From contig CATYIV010000002.1 of the NCBI GenBank assembly GCA_958407465.1, positions 1 to 64,000 on the forward strand: DNA of 64,000 bases, written 5' to 3'. Position numbers and translations under genes: made by a program. Positions within the stretch are counted from its first letter, which is position 1. Every line of letters starts with the position of its first letter. Below, piece by piece: positions 9,988 to 19,517 of this stretch. Origin of the DNA: an uncultured Collinsella sp. (GTDB lineage: Bacteria; Actinomycetota; Coriobacteriia; Coriobacteriales; Coriobacteriaceae). The notes under the pieces were generated by a model, which was given only the letters and a program-made list of their open reading frames with translations, was not told the origin of the DNA and ran no database searches.

Positions 9988-10968
9988 ATGAAGTTCGCAC
10001 GCGATTGTCGCTCGAGCGAATCCAACGAAGTAACCGCGCAGCTGCTGTTTGAGGCGCTGCCGTGGATTAAGAACCTGACCGGTAAGACGGTCGTCATCAA
10101 GTACGGCGGTGCCGCCATGGTCGACGAGCAGCTGCGCCGCGACGTGATGAGCGACATCGTCCTGCTCAAGATTATCGGCATGCGCCCCGTCATTGTGCAC
10201 GGCGGCGGCAAGGCCATCAACGAGGCGCTCAGCCACTACGATATTCCCGTCGAGTTTAAGAACGGCCAGCGCGTGACCACGCCGGCGACCATGGATATCG
10301 TGCGCGAGGTACTGGGCGGCAAGGTCAACCAGGAGCTGGTGGCTGCGATCAACCACCATGGCAACTTGGCCGTGGGCGTGTCCGGCAGCGACGCCGGCAC
10401 CCTTATCGCCGAGCCGCTCGATCCCGAGCTCGGCCGCGTAGGCAAGGTCACGCACGTCAACACCGACTATATCGAGCGCCTGCTCGATAGCGAGTACATC
10501 CCCGTTATCGCGACGGTCGCGGCAGGGGAGGACGGCGGCTTCTTCAACATCAATGCCGATACCGCCGCCGGTGCCGTTGCGGCGGCGCTCCATGCGCACA
10601 AGGCCATCTTCTTGACCGACGTCGACGGCCTGTACAAGGACTTTAGCGACAAGGATTCGCTTATCTCCAACCTAACGCTCGACGAGGTCAACGAAATGCT
10701 CTACGGCGGCGAGGTCGATAAGGGCATGATTCCCAAGCTGCGCGCGGCCGTCGATGCGCTTACCGGCGGCGTATTTCGTGCCCACATCATTAACGGTACT
10801 ACGCCGCATTCGCTGCTCCTGGAGCTGCTGACCGATGCCGGCGTCGGCACCGTGATCCATTCCACCGAGACGGCCTACGAGTTCGATACGCACCCGCATC
10901 CGCTTTCGACTTTTGCGGCGCGCCTGACCGAGAACCTCGACGAGGTCGAGAAGCTTCAGACGGTCTAG
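9988..10968 (+). CDS. argB: Acetylglutamate kinase
   Basis: ArgB phosphorylates N-acetylglutamate, the second and usually arginine-inhibited step of the pathway. The family motifs are present: VVIKYGGAAM (phosphate-binding lysine), VHGGGKAI, and the C-terminal GGVFRAHIINGTTPHSLLLE. I chose ATG 9988, giving 326 residues. A longer reading from GTG 9916 would start within the intercistronic hairpin and add an arginine-rich stretch not expected of the family. The ribosome binding site (CGAGGC) is only moderate. Confidence 0.95.
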   Translation: MKFARDCRSSESNEVTAQLLFEALPWIKNLTGKTVVIKYGGAAMVDEQLRRDVMSDIVLLKIIGMRPVIVHGGGKAINEALSHYDIPVEFKNGQRVTTPATMDIVREVLGGKVNQELVAAINHHGNLAVGVSGSDAGTLIAEPLDPELGRVGKVTHVNTDYIERLLDSEYIPVIATVAAGEDGGFFNINADTAAGAVAAALHAHKAIFLTDVDGLYKDFSDKDSLISNLTLDEVNEMLYGGEVDKGMIPKLRAAVDALTGGVFRAHIINGTTPHSLLLELLTDAGVGTVIHSTETAYEFDTHPHPLSTFAARLTENLDEVEKLQTV

Positions 10969-11037
10969 CTGACCCGCGGTTGTCGCGTTCCTGCACCCAT
11001 AGCCCCGCGCCGCACGGCGCCCAACGAAAGGCATCCC

Positions 11038-12321
11038 ATGTCACTTGCAGCTCAACAATCACTTGAATCCCATTACGTCATGCATACCTTTGGCCGCTCT
11101 CCGGTCGAGTTTGTCGAGGGTCACGGCATGAAGCTCACCGGCGACGATGGCCGTGAGTACCTCGACTTTCTTGCCGGCATCGGCGTGTGCAGCCTGGGTC
11201 ACGGCAACTCGGATGTGCTCTCGGCGCTCGAGGCTCAGACCAAAAAGCTTCTGCATGTGTCTAACTACTTCTACATCGAGCAGCGCGGTCAGGTCGCGGC
11301 GCTACTGTCAAAGCTCGCGAACGACGACGTTGATGGCGCGCGCGTGCTTGCCGATGCCATTGCCGCCGGCGATGAGACCACGGCAGCTGCTCTTGGTGCC
11401 CCGGCTGCGGATGAGCAGGTCTGGGAGACCTTCTTTGCCAACTCCGGCGCCGAGGCCAACGAGGGCTCGATGAAGCTCGCGCGCCTGTACGCCAAGCGTG
11501 CCGGTAACGGCGGTAACACCATCGTGTGCATGCGCGGCGGCTTCCACGGCCGTACGCTCGAGACCATTGCCGCCACCATGCAGGATTGGCTGCAGGATAG
11601 TTTCCGCCCGCTGCCGGGTGGCTTTGTGGCCTGCACGCCCAACGATGTCGATGAGCTGCGTGCGATCTTTAAGCAGCTGGGAAGCGAAATCTGCGCCGTG
11701 ATGCTCGAGCCGATCCAGGGTGAGAGCGGCGTGCACCCCATGACCGAGGAGTTTATGGCGGCAGCGCGCGACCTGGCGCATGAGGTTGGCGCCGTGCTTA
11801 TCGCCGACGAGGTCCAGTGCGGTATCTTCCGTTCCGGCAAGCCGTTTGCGTTCCAGACCTATGGCGTGGAGCCCGACATCATGAGTCTTGCCAAGGGCAT
11901 CGCCGACGGCGTGCCTATGGGTGCCGTCGTGGCAAAGAAAGAGATCGCCGACGTGTTTAAGCCGGGCGATCATGGCTCGACCTTTGGCGGTAGCTGCTTG
12001 GCCGTCGCGGCGTGCGCCGCGACGCTCTCCGCGCTCGTGCACGGCGATTATGCCGACCATGCCGCCAAGGTGGGCGCCTATATGGAGCAGGCGCTGGCTA
12101 AGCTTCCGCATGTGGTAGAGGTGCGTGGTCGCGGTCTGATGCTCGGCTGCGATTTGGATGATGCTGCGGGTGATGCACACGACGTTGTGGCCCGTGCATT
12201 GGGGGCTGGTGCCGTGATCAACGCTACAGGTGCACATACGCTGCGCTTCCTTCCGCCACTCGTGTGCGAAGAGGCCGACGTGGATGGTCTGATCGAGATT
12301 CTGTCGGACGTTTTGGCTTAG
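11038..12321 (+). CDS. argD: Acetylornithine aminotransferase
   Basis: ArgD is a class-III pyridoxal-phosphate aminotransferase that makes N-acetylornithine, and often also works in lysine synthesis. The 427-residue protein has FLAGIGVCSLGH, the cofactor-binding region FANSGAEANEGSMKLAR, IADEVQCGIFRSG, and the Schiff-base lysine in SLAKGIADGVPMGA (about residue 285). It is slightly longer than usual because of an insertion near residues 95-130 (ADAIAAGDETTAAALGAPAA). It is the last gene of argCJBD and is followed by a terminator. Confidence 0.95.
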   Translation: MSLAAQQSLESHYVMHTFGRSPVEFVEGHGMKLTGDDGREYLDFLAGIGVCSLGHGNSDVLSALEAQTKKLLHVSNYFYIEQRGQVAALLSKLANDDVDGARVLADAIAAGDETTAAALGAPAADEQVWETFFANSGAEANEGSMKLARLYAKRAGNGGNTIVCMRGGFHGRTLETIAATMQDWLQDSFRPLPGGFVACTPNDVDELRAIFKQLGSEICAVMLEPIQGESGVHPMTEEFMAAARDLAHEVGAVLIADEVQCGIFRSGKPFAFQTYGVEPDIMSLAKGIADGVPMGAVVAKKEIADVFKPGDHGSTFGGSCLAVAACAATLSALVHGDYADHAAKVGAYMEQALAKLPHVVEVRGRGLMLGCDLDDAAGDAHDVVARALGAGAVINATGAHTLRFLPPLVCEEADVDGLIEILSDVLA

Positions 12322-12348
12322 CGAGAGCAAAACATAGCTAGTTTGAAC

Positions 12349-12407
12349 GGGTTCCAGATCGTCAGTGCGTCATTTGATGCATGATTGGACGGTCTGGAAC
12401 CCTTTTT
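12349..12407 (+). terminator. Terminator of the arg operon
   Basis: GGGTTCCAGATCGTC pairs with GACGGTCTGGAACCC (one G-T pair) across a 24-nt loop, followed by TTTTT at 12403-12407. It is positioned just after argD. Confidence 0.85.
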
Positions 12408-12449
12408 GCCATAAATCTGCAATGGCCATGGCCTTTGTGACAGACGTGT

Positions 12450-12723
12450 TGGCGGGTTCGAATCCCATGCGCCGGGCACAAACAAAAACGGTCCCCTTGC
12501 GAGGACCGTTTCAAATTCAGTGGTGGGCGATGAGGGATGTCCGCGTGCGGCTGGCGCCGCCCGCTCTCGCTTCGGGCCTGCGGCCCTCGCGTGCTGCGCT
12601 GGAAAACGCTTCGCGTTTCCTCAGCTCCGCACCCTGGCGGGTTCGAATCCCATGCACCGGGCACAAAAAAGAAAGGCCTCCATCATTGGAGGCCTAACAA
12701 TTCAATGGTGGGCGATGAGGGAT
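12450..12723. repeat. 185-bp-period duplication of tRNA fragments and hairpins
   Basis: The segment 12450-12538 recurs at 12635-12723, an offset of exactly 185 bp. Each copy has a 31-nt block like the T-arm end of a plus-strand tRNA (GGCGGGTTCGAATCCCATGC; 12450-12480 and 12635-12665, one difference). A 40-nt hairpin region follows. Each copy ends with the 18-nt 3' end of a minus-strand tRNA-Val (12521-12538 and 12706-12723). The hairpins differ in sequence but both pair fully (ACGGTCC/GGACCGT and AGGCCTC/GAGGCCT). Only the second tRNA-Val is intact. Confidence 0.8.
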
Positions 12724-12781
12724 TCGAACCCCCAGCCTTGTGCGTGTAAAGCACCTGCGCTAACCGTTGCGCCAATCGCCC
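12706..12781 (-). tRNA. tRNA-Val (UAC), CCA encoded
   Basis: Read on the minus strand this is a full 76-nt cloverleaf beginning GGGCGATT. The D-arm is GGCGCAACGGTTAGCGC, the anticodon loop is TTTACAC (anticodon UAC), the T-arm is GGGGGTTCGAATCCCTC, and the 3' end is encoded CCA. Its last 18 nt are duplicated 185 bp to the left. Confidence 0.95.
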
Positions 12782-12838
12782 GCAGGGACTGAGTATAGCG
12801 GAAACCCTGCGTGGTTCACCGCTAATTCATAACGAAAA

Positions 12839-14707
12839 CTAAGCGGCGACTTCGGTGCTCTTATTCTCGTCGATAAAGAAGCGCTTGTACCAGATGAGGA
12901 ACGTCAGCGTGGTATAGATCTTGCGCTGGTTGAGCGCGCGACCCTTAAAGTGATCGTCGAGCAGTTTCATGAGCGCATCGGTGTCAAAGAAATCAGCAGC
13001 CCACGGTGCGGTGAAGTATTCCTTTACGTAGTCGTAGTACTTTTGCTCGCGCAGCCAGAACTTGACCGGTACGGGGAAGCCCACCTTCTTGCGCGTTGCC
13101 CACTCGTCGGGCAGCGTGCGGTTGGCGGCGTGACGCAGGACGAGCTTGCAGCCTTCTTCGTTAACACGGTAGTTGGCGGGAATGTGCTCTGCAAACTCCA
13201 TGACCTTCTTGTCCAGGAACGGGACGCGAAGCTCCAGAGAATGCGCCATGCACATCTTGTCGGCCTTGAGCAGAATGTCGCCCGGCAGCCACATGTTCAT
13301 ATCCAGATACTGTTTCTTGGAAAGCTCGCAGCAGTTGGGAACCTGCTTGTAGTACTCGGCGCACATCTCGGCGGCGTTCTTGCCGGTGTCATAAGCGGGC
13401 TTGAGCACCTCGTCGACCTCGGAGGGATCGAACACCTTTGCCTGACCAACATACCAGCGCTCGGGAACCTCGGCGCATTTCGTTAGGAAGTTGTGGCCCT
13501 TAAAGTAGGGGAGATGCTGAACGAGCGAGCCCAGGGCGCGACGTACGCCGAGCGGCACGCGCTTCTTAAAGGAGCGCATCTCGGGGGTGTCCTCATACCA
13601 CTCATAGCCGGCAAACAGCTCGTCGGCACCCTCGCCCGAAAGGACGACGGTGACCTCCTTGGAAGCCATTTGCGCCAGATAGTACAGCGGCACGCTGGAC
13701 AGGTTCGATTGCGGCTCGTCCATGTGGTACTGGATATCGGGCAGTGCATCAAAGAACTCGTCGGCGGTAATCATCTTGCGCACGTTCTTGATGCCCAGCT
13801 TGTCGGAAAGCTCGGCAGCGTAGTTGGTCTCGTTGAAGTTCTTGTAATCGAAGCCGACAGAATACGTGGTGTCGGGCATGAGACAGGCGGCAATGTAGCT
13901 GGAGTCCACGCCGCCAGAGAGGAACGAGCCCACCTTAACATCGGCAATTCGGTGCGCAGCGACGCTTTCGTGCACGACCTTGTCGCACTCGTCCACGTAC
14001 TCATCGAAGGTCTTGGAGTTGTCGTCGGTAAAGTCGCAGCTCCAGTAACGCTTGATGTCCATGGTGTTGGTCGTCAGGTCATACGTAAAGCAATGCGCCG
14101 GGGCAAGCTTGAACACGCCCTTAAAGAAGGTCTCCTCCGTGGCGGGGAATTGCAGCGTCAGGTAGGGGCGCAGCGCGTCGTGGTTGACAGCCTTCTCAAA
14201 CTTGGGATGGTCCAGGAAGCTCTTGATCTCGGAGCCAAACAGCAGCGAGCCATCGGATGCCTGGTAGTAATAGAACGGCTTGATACCAAAGATGTCACGA
14301 GCACCAAAGAGTTTGTTCTTGTTCTGGTCGTGAATCACGAACGCGTACATGCCGCGCAGGCGGTTGACCAGGTCCTCGCCCCACTCCTCGTAACCGTGTA
14401 CCAGGACCTCGGTATCAGCGTTGCAGTGGAAGGCGTAGCCGGCTGCCTCCAGCTCGGCGCGAAGCTCCCGGAAGTTGTAGATCTCTCCGTTGAAGACAAT
14501 CGTGACCTTGCCGTCGTCGCTCGACATGGGCTGAGCTCCAGCTTCGGAAAGATCAAGAATCGAAAGACGACGGAAGCCAAGGGCAACGTTGTCGACGATA
14601 TGCTGGCCGCCCATATCGGGGCCACGGTGGATGATGCGATTCATCATGGCCGTGAGAACCAGCTCACTCTGTTCATCTGTACCGGTAAAACCGACAAAAC
14701 CGCACAT
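12839..14707 (-). CDS. asnB: Asparagine synthase (glutamine-hydrolysing)
   Basis: AsnB makes asparagine from aspartate, ATP and glutamine. The start chosen (14707) gives MCGFVGF, so Cys2 is the glutaminase nucleophile; AAAGGA lies just upstream and the longer open frame is not needed. The 622-residue protein has an N-terminal Ntn glutaminase domain (RRLSILDLSEAGAQPM, FNGEIYN) and a C-terminal synthetase domain with the SGGVDSS pyrophosphate loop (about residue 260). It is transcribed divergently from murE. Confidence 0.95.
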   Translation of the reverse strand: MCGFVGFTGTDEQSELVLTAMMNRIIHRGPDMGGQHIVDNVALGFRRLSILDLSEAGAQPMSSDDGKVTIVFNGEIYNFRELRAELEAAGYAFHCNADTEVLVHGYEEWGEDLVNRLRGMYAFVIHDQNKNKLFGARDIFGIKPFYYYQASDGSLLFGSEIKSFLDHPKFEKAVNHDALRPYLTLQFPATEETFFKGVFKLAPAHCFTYDLTTNTMDIKRYWSCDFTDDNSKTFDEYVDECDKVVHESVAAHRIADVKVGSFLSGGVDSSYIAACLMPDTTYSVGFDYKNFNETNYAAELSDKLGIKNVRKMITADEFFDALPDIQYHMDEPQSNLSSVPLYYLAQMASKEVTVVLSGEGADELFAGYEWYEDTPEMRSFKKRVPLGVRRALGSLVQHLPYFKGHNFLTKCAEVPERWYVGQAKVFDPSEVDEVLKPAYDTGKNAAEMCAEYYKQVPNCCELSKKQYLDMNMWLPGDILLKADKMCMAHSLELRVPFLDKKVMEFAEHIPANYRVNEEGCKLVLRHAANRTLPDEWATRKKVGFPVPVKFWLREQKYYDYVKEYFTAPWAADFFDTDALMKLLDDHFKGRALNQRKIYTTLTFLIWYKRFFIDENKSTEVAA

Positions 14708-15105
14708 GCAAGATCCTTTCTGCTGACGGCTCAGGTGTACTGCCGCAAGGATTGCGACAGCTGATGTCAAATAATCTTTACTATCATGCCAATCTTTTGT
14801 TTCGTGATAGGGCATAAGCGCCGAGCGAACCGAAAAAACCACGTCACGATCTTCAGACGAAGCGGCGGGCCGTGGTTGCGAACGCGATGTTAAAGAATAG
14901 CGCCCAGATTTCCTTGTTTTTACACGGGGTGAACACTGCTGCCATTTATTGACCCACGGCACAGTCCATGCAATTTTTTAGAAGGCTGTGATGCGCGCAA
15001 GGTCAGGTGGCATATTAGGATGGTTGATAATACAGAATGTTTCATCGTTTCTGCCGCGGGACGTCTTCTCCCTTTAAGGCTGAATTTAGCGAGAGAGGTC
15101 TTTGT
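14708..15105. other. Divergent promoter region between asnB and murE
   Basis: This 398-bp gap has no gene I can support. It is more AT-rich than its surroundings near 14770-14810 and 14985-15040, where the two divergent promoters must lie (for example TTGATAATAC at 15023-15032 for murE). I could not assign well-spaced hexamers with confidence. Confidence 0.4.
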
Positions 15106-16623
15106 ATGTCGAGTCCGACACAAGAGAAGCTAACTCTGATGCGCTATATAGAGTTGCTCGAGGAAGATGACCTTGTTGTTTCCAGGCCGAGCGCTTCGTG
15201 CGACCAGCGCATTGAGTTTGCGACCGACGACTCGCGCCAGGTGCGTCCGGGCACATTGTTTGTCTGCAAGGGCCGCGCGTTCAAACGCGAGTATCTGGTC
15301 TCGGCGATTGCCGAAGGCGCCGTGGCGTACGTGTCCGAGGTCGATTACGACGTCGATATTCTCGCTGTGATCGTCAACGATATCCGCCGTACGCTCGCTG
15401 TGGTGGCGGACGCCTATTACGGTCATCCCTCGGGCAAGGTGAAGGTCTGCGCTTTTACGGGTACCAAGGGCAAGTCGACCTGCAGCTTTTATCTGCGTGG
15501 CATTCTTGCCAACGAGGCTAAGCTCACGGGTTGTCATCGACCTGCCCTCAACACGGGTATCGAGTTCGATGACGGTGTCGAGACCGGTCCTTCTAAGCTG
15601 ACGACCCCCGAGTCCTTCCTTTTGCAGTCGCGTATCGCACATGCCGCCGAGGCGGGCGCTCCGTGGCTGGTCATGGAGGCGTCGAGCCAGGGCCTCAAAT
15701 ACGAGCGTACGGGCAAGATTGACTTTGAAGTGGGCGCCTTTACCAATATCGGTGAAGACCACATCTCGCCGATCGAGCACCCCACGCTCGAGGATTACTT
15801 TGCCAGCAAGCTCAAGATTTTTTCGCAGAGTCGCTTTGCCGTGGTCAACCTCGATATGGATAAGGTCGATCGTGTGCTCGAGGCGGCATCTCGTTGCGAA
15901 CGTACGGTGACGTTCTCCCTGACCGACGAGCGTGCCGACGTTCTTGCGCTGGCGATTCATAATGGCGACTGCGGCATGGTGGCAACGGTGCGCACACCCC
16001 GCTTTACGCGCGACATTGTGATTCCCACCCCGGTTAAGTTCAATGTGTCCAACGCGCTTGCCGCTATTGCCTGCGCCGAGGCCCTGGGCATTTCCGAAGA
16101 GGGCATCGTCCATGGCTTTGAGGGCGTCTTCGTTCCCGGACGTATGGAGCTCTATCCGTCCGTATCGGGCAAAATCTTGGGCGTCGTTGACTTTGCGCAC
16201 AACGGCATGAGCCTCGAGACGCTTTTGCGCGACCTGCGCGAGAACTATCCCGAGCGCGAGCTGGCGGTTGTCTTTGGCGCAACGGGCGGCAAGGGTGTCG
16301 ATCGCCGCACCACGATGGGTATTGCCGCCGGCAAGTACGCCGATCGCATCGTGATTACCGAGGACGACCCGGGCCCCGAGGACGTCGAGGACATTTGTGC
16401 CGAGATTGCGCGCAATGTACAAGCGCAGGGAAACGATAACTGGCAGATTGTGACCGACCGTACCGCCGCTATCGAGGCGGCCGTGCGCGAGACCAAGCGC
16501 CCCGCTGTGGTTATCGTGACCGGCAAGGGCGAGGAGGAATGCATGCTGCGCAAGAACGGACCCGAGCCCTGCGAGCGCGATGGCTTGGTTCTCAAGCGCA
16601 TCCTTGCGGCGTACGACGCCTAA
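15106..16623 (+). CDS. murE: UDP-N-acetylmuramyl-tripeptide synthetase (MurE family)
   Basis: A Mur ligase that adds the third amino acid to UDP-MurNAc-L-Ala-D-Glu in peptidoglycan synthesis. The 505-residue protein (ATG 15106 after GAGAGG) has the N-terminal UDP-binding domain, the ATP loop FTGTKGKST (about 117-125), and the ligase C-terminal domain. The diaminopimelate signature DNPR is absent. The matching place reads EDDPGPED (about residue 418), which argues against meso-diaminopimelate and for a residue such as lysine or ornithine. The substrate is inferred. Confidence 0.88.
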   Translation: MSSPTQEKLTLMRYIELLEEDDLVVSRPSASCDQRIEFATDDSRQVRPGTLFVCKGRAFKREYLVSAIAEGAVAYVSEVDYDVDILAVIVNDIRRTLAVVADAYYGHPSGKVKVCAFTGTKGKSTCSFYLRGILANEAKLTGCHRPALNTGIEFDDGVETGPSKLTTPESFLLQSRIAHAAEAGAPWLVMEASSQGLKYERTGKIDFEVGAFTNIGEDHISPIEHPTLEDYFASKLKIFSQSRFAVVNLDMDKVDRVLEAASRCERTVTFSLTDERADVLALAIHNGDCGMVATVRTPRFTRDIVIPTPVKFNVSNALAAIACAEALGISEEGIVHGFEGVFVPGRMELYPSVSGKILGVVDFAHNGMSLETLLRDLRENYPERELAVVFGATGGKGVDRRTTMGIAAGKYADRIVITEDDPGPEDVEDICAEIARNVQAQGNDNWQIVTDRTAAIEAAVRETKRPAVVIVTGKGEEECMLRKNGPEPCERDGLVLKRILAAYDA

Positions 16624-16749
16624 ACGCTGCCGCCTTTAGGATGGCGTTTGCGGGCCCCGGCGTCTGATGATGCAATGCCTTCCAGGTGTGCTTACCCTAG
16701 GGGAAACACACTATCAAGATTAAACCTCTTCTATGTAAACGGAGTGACC

Positions 16750-17661
16750 ATGTCCCACAACACCCTGCCGACCGTTGCCGAGCTTTCGGGTGAGATGCGC
16801 GAGCGCCTTGCCAAGGTCAAGTATGTCTTTACCGATCTGGACGCCACGATGCTCGCCCCCGGCTCGTGCGTGCTGCGCGACAACGACGGCAACCCCTCGA
16901 CCAAGCTCGTCGAGGCTGTCGTGGCACTTGCCCGCGCCGGCATCCAGGTGGTTCCCACCTCGGGCCGCAACCGCACCATGATCCACGAGGATGCGCGCGT
17001 GCTCGGCCTCAACTCCTACATCGGCGAGATGGGTGGCCTGGTCATGTACGACCTCAAGGCCAACGATTGGGAGTATCTGACCGGCGATATGCCCTACGAC
17101 CCCGCCTGCGGCCTCACGCCGCATCAGGTGATCGAGCAGACCGGCGTGTGCGAGAAGATCCTCGCCCGCTGGCCGCATAAGATCGAGTACCACAACGACA
17201 TGTCGACTGGCTACAAGTACCGCGAGGTCACCGTCGGCATGCGCGGCGATGTGCCCGACGACGAGGTTCAGGCCATTCTTGACGAGGCCGGCTGCGGCCT
17301 GGTCTGGGCTTGCAACGGTCACCTGACGCATCTGTCCAAGCCGACGACGCTCGAGCTCGAACGCGTCGAGGATGGCCGCGCGTTTAACATCAATCCCGCC
17401 GGTCTTAACAAGGGCGTTGCCATCGCACGTTTCTGCGAGCACCTGGGTATCGAGCGTGAGGAGACGCTGGCGCTCGGCGATTCCGAGTCCGACTTCTACA
17501 TGGCTGACCACGTGGGCACGTTCTGCCTGGTCGAGAACGGTTTGACCAGCGCCGGCGCGCCTGAGTTCCTGGATGCTTGCGATAACGCCTACGTCACGCG
17601 CGGCAAGATTGTCGATGGCTGGGCGGCAACGGCAGAGCTGCTCGTCGCGGCCCGTTCGTAG
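16750..17661 (+). CDS. HAD-superfamily (Cof/IIB-type) hydrolase
   Basis: A 303-residue HAD phosphatase. Motif I is TDLDATML, with the nucleophilic and acid aspartates. Motif II is VVPTSGRNR. A lysine (NPAGLNKG) and motif IV LGDSESDFYMAD lie near the C-terminus. A large cap insertion of about residues 100-210 makes it type IIB, the group that includes sugar phosphatases. The substrate cannot be read from sequence. GGAG at 16741-16744 sets the start at ATG 16750. It lies between two cell-wall genes, murE and murI. Confidence 0.85.
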   Translation: MSHNTLPTVAELSGEMRERLAKVKYVFTDLDATMLAPGSCVLRDNDGNPSTKLVEAVVALARAGIQVVPTSGRNRTMIHEDARVLGLNSYIGEMGGLVMYDLKANDWEYLTGDMPYDPACGLTPHQVIEQTGVCEKILARWPHKIEYHNDMSTGYKYREVTVGMRGDVPDDEVQAILDEAGCGLVWACNGHLTHLSKPTTLELERVEDGRAFNINPAGLNKGVAIARFCEHLGIEREETLALGDSESDFYMADHVGTFCLVENGLTSAGAPEFLDACDNAYVTRGKIVDGWAATAELLVAARS

Positions 17662-17712
17662 CGCGACGCATCACGATTGGTTGCATTTTTCGAGAGAGAA
17701 TCTGGTGAGGTA

Positions 17713-18597
17713 ATGTCCGATATCGATAATATGGCCGGGGACACGCGTCCGATCGGCGTGTTCGACTCGGGCCTGGGCGGCTTGACGGTCGCGCGCGCGA
17801 TCGCAACGGCACTTCCGCACGAGTCCGTCTACTATTTCGGTGACACTAAGCGCTGCCCTTATGGCACCCGCACCGAGGACGAGGTTCGCTCGTTTGCGCT
17901 GCAGGCGGGCCGCTGGCTATCGAGGCACGACGTTAAGATCATGGTCATCGCCTGCAACACGGCGACCGCCGCGGCCTTGCGTTTGGCTCAGCAAGTGCTC
18001 GACGTTCCCGTGATCGGCGTGATCGCCCCGGGCGCGCGCGCCGCCATCAACAGCACGCGTACGCGTCGCGTGGGCGTGCTCGCCACCAATCTCACCATTC
18101 GCTCGGGCGCCTACACGCGCGCCATTCAGGACCTGGATGCCGGCGTCGATGTATACGGCTGTCCTGCCTCGAGCTTTGTCGAGGTTGTCGAACACGAGCT
18201 CGCCTCGGGTGCACATCTGCAGGAACAGTGGCTTGAGAACGAGGACATCTTCGATACGCCTGCCGTGCGTGCGCTGGTGGGTGCCACGGTTGAGCCGCTG
18301 CGCGACCACGGTATCGATACCGTGGTGCTCGGCTGTACGCATTTCCCGCTGTTGGTGGGACCTATCCGCCATGCGCTGGGGCCTGGGGTGCGCGTCGTGA
18401 GTTCCGCCGAGGAGACCACGCGCGAGCTGACCGATATCCTCACGCGCCGCGAGCAGCTGGCGGGCGACGCCGCCGAGCCGCAGCATCGTTTTGCCACGAC
18501 GGCCGATAACATTGCCGAGTTTGCGGTGGCGGGCAGCTTTATCTTTGGTCAGCCGCTCAAGAGCATCGAACATATCGATATCGATGAGCTGAAATAG
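17713..18597 (+). CDS. murI: Glutamate racemase
   Basis: MurI interconverts L- and D-glutamate to supply D-Glu for peptidoglycan. The 294-residue protein has GVFDSGLGGLTVAR, the first catalytic cysteine in IACNTATAAAL (about residue 80) and the second in LGCTHFPLL (about residue 204). The start at 17713 follows GGTGAGG at a tight 2-nt spacing; ATG 17731 is possible but further from any ribosome binding site. It is consistent with the nearby murE. Confidence 0.95.
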   Translation: MSDIDNMAGDTRPIGVFDSGLGGLTVARAIATALPHESVYYFGDTKRCPYGTRTEDEVRSFALQAGRWLSRHDVKIMVIACNTATAAALRLAQQVLDVPVIGVIAPGARAAINSTRTRRVGVLATNLTIRSGAYTRAIQDLDAGVDVYGCPASSFVEVVEHELASGAHLQEQWLENEDIFDTPAVRALVGATVEPLRDHGIDTVVLGCTHFPLLVGPIRHALGPGVRVVSSAEETTRELTDILTRREQLAGDAAEPQHRFATTADNIAEFAVAGSFIFGQPLKSIEHIDIDELK

Positions 18598-18651
18598 ATG
18601 TAAGGCAGCCGCCAAAGCCTTCGCCACATCTTTTGCCGAAAGGAAATTTCT

Positions 18652-19377
18652 ATGGAGTACATGCAGGTCAACCGCGCCAACGATCGCGCCGCCAACGAGT
18701 TGCGCCCCGTTAAGCTCACCCGTGGCGTCATGAAGCACGCCCACGGCTCGTGTTTGGCCGAGTTCGGTGACACGCGCGTGCTGTGCGCCGCCACTATCGA
18801 GGAGGGCGTGCCGGGCTGGCGAAAGGGAGCTAAGGCCGGCTGGGTGACCGCGGAATACGCCATGCTGCCGGCGTCGACCGGCAAGCGCTGCAAGCGCGAG
18901 CACGCCAACCGCAAGGGTCGCTCCATGGAGATCGAGCGCCTCATTGGCCGCAGCCTGCGTACCGTTGTCAACATGAAGGCGCTCGGCGAGTACACCGTCA
19001 CCGTCGACTGCGATGTGATTCAGGCCGATGGCGGCACGCGTACAGCGAGCATCACCGGCGCCTGGGTGGCGCTGCACGACGCCCTCGCCATGTGGGTCGA
19101 GGCGGGCAAGATCGAGCGCATCCCGCTTATCGGCCAGGTGGCTGCCATCTCCATGGGCGTTGTCGACGGCAATACGCTGCTTGACCTCGATTATTCCGAG
19201 GACAGTCACGCCGAGGTCGACATGAACCTCGTCGCCACCGACACCGGCGAGATGATCGAGCTCCAGGGCACCGGCGAGCAGGCGCCCTTTGACCGCAAGC
19301 GCCTCAACGCCCTGCTCGACCTGGGCGACAAGGGTATCGCCGAGCTCATCGAGCTTCAGCGCCAAGCCATCGCCTAA
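18652..19377 (+). CDS. rph: Ribonuclease PH
   Basis: RNase PH is a phosphate-dependent 3'-5' exonuclease that trims tRNA precursors; it forms a hexameric ring. The 241-residue protein has the family signatures [20 protein letters not shown], the arginine-rich [16 protein letters not shown] region and [28 protein letters not shown] precedes the ATG. The stop codon is part of the palindromic repeat at 19376-19413, and rdgB follows, as in many Gram-positive bacteria. Confidence 0.96.
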   Translation: MEYMQVNRANDRAANELRPVKLTRGVMKHAHGSCLAEFGDTRVLCAATIEEGVPGWRKGAKAGWVTAEYAMLPASTGKRCKREHANRKGRSMEIERLIGRSLRTVVNMKALGEYTVTVDCDVIQADGGTRTASITGAWVALHDALAMWVEAGKIERIPLIGQVAAISMGVVDGNTLLDLDYSEDSHAEVDMNLVATDTGEMIELQGTGEQAPFDRKRLNALLDLGDKGIAELIELQRQAIA

Positions 19378-19423
19378 CCTGCCAAAAGGGACAGGTTTAT
19401 TTTGGTAGGTTTTATCTGCTGAA
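19376..19423 (+). repeat. GGGACAG palindromic element on the rph stop codon
   Basis: AACCTGCCAAAA (19376-19387) pairs with TTTTGGTAGGTT (19400-19411) around a loop containing GGGACAGGTTTA. The first two bases are part of the rph TAA stop codon. A nearly identical element lies at 57949-57993 on the other strand, also on a stop codon, and the match continues through TTTTATCTGC. It may act as a terminator or mRNA 3'-end stabiliser. Confidence 0.85.
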
Positions 19424-19517
19424 ATGCTGCGTTGAAAGGTCCGATCGCCTGAGAGGGGAGGGGTCAAGTGCCCAAACGCCCCTCACGCGGCTTGCTATAG
19501 AGACAAGGAGGCCAGTT

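Noticed and set aside
12365..12792. Small plus-strand open frames around tRNA-Val
   Set aside because: They span terminators, tRNA fragments and the tRNA itself on the opposite strand.
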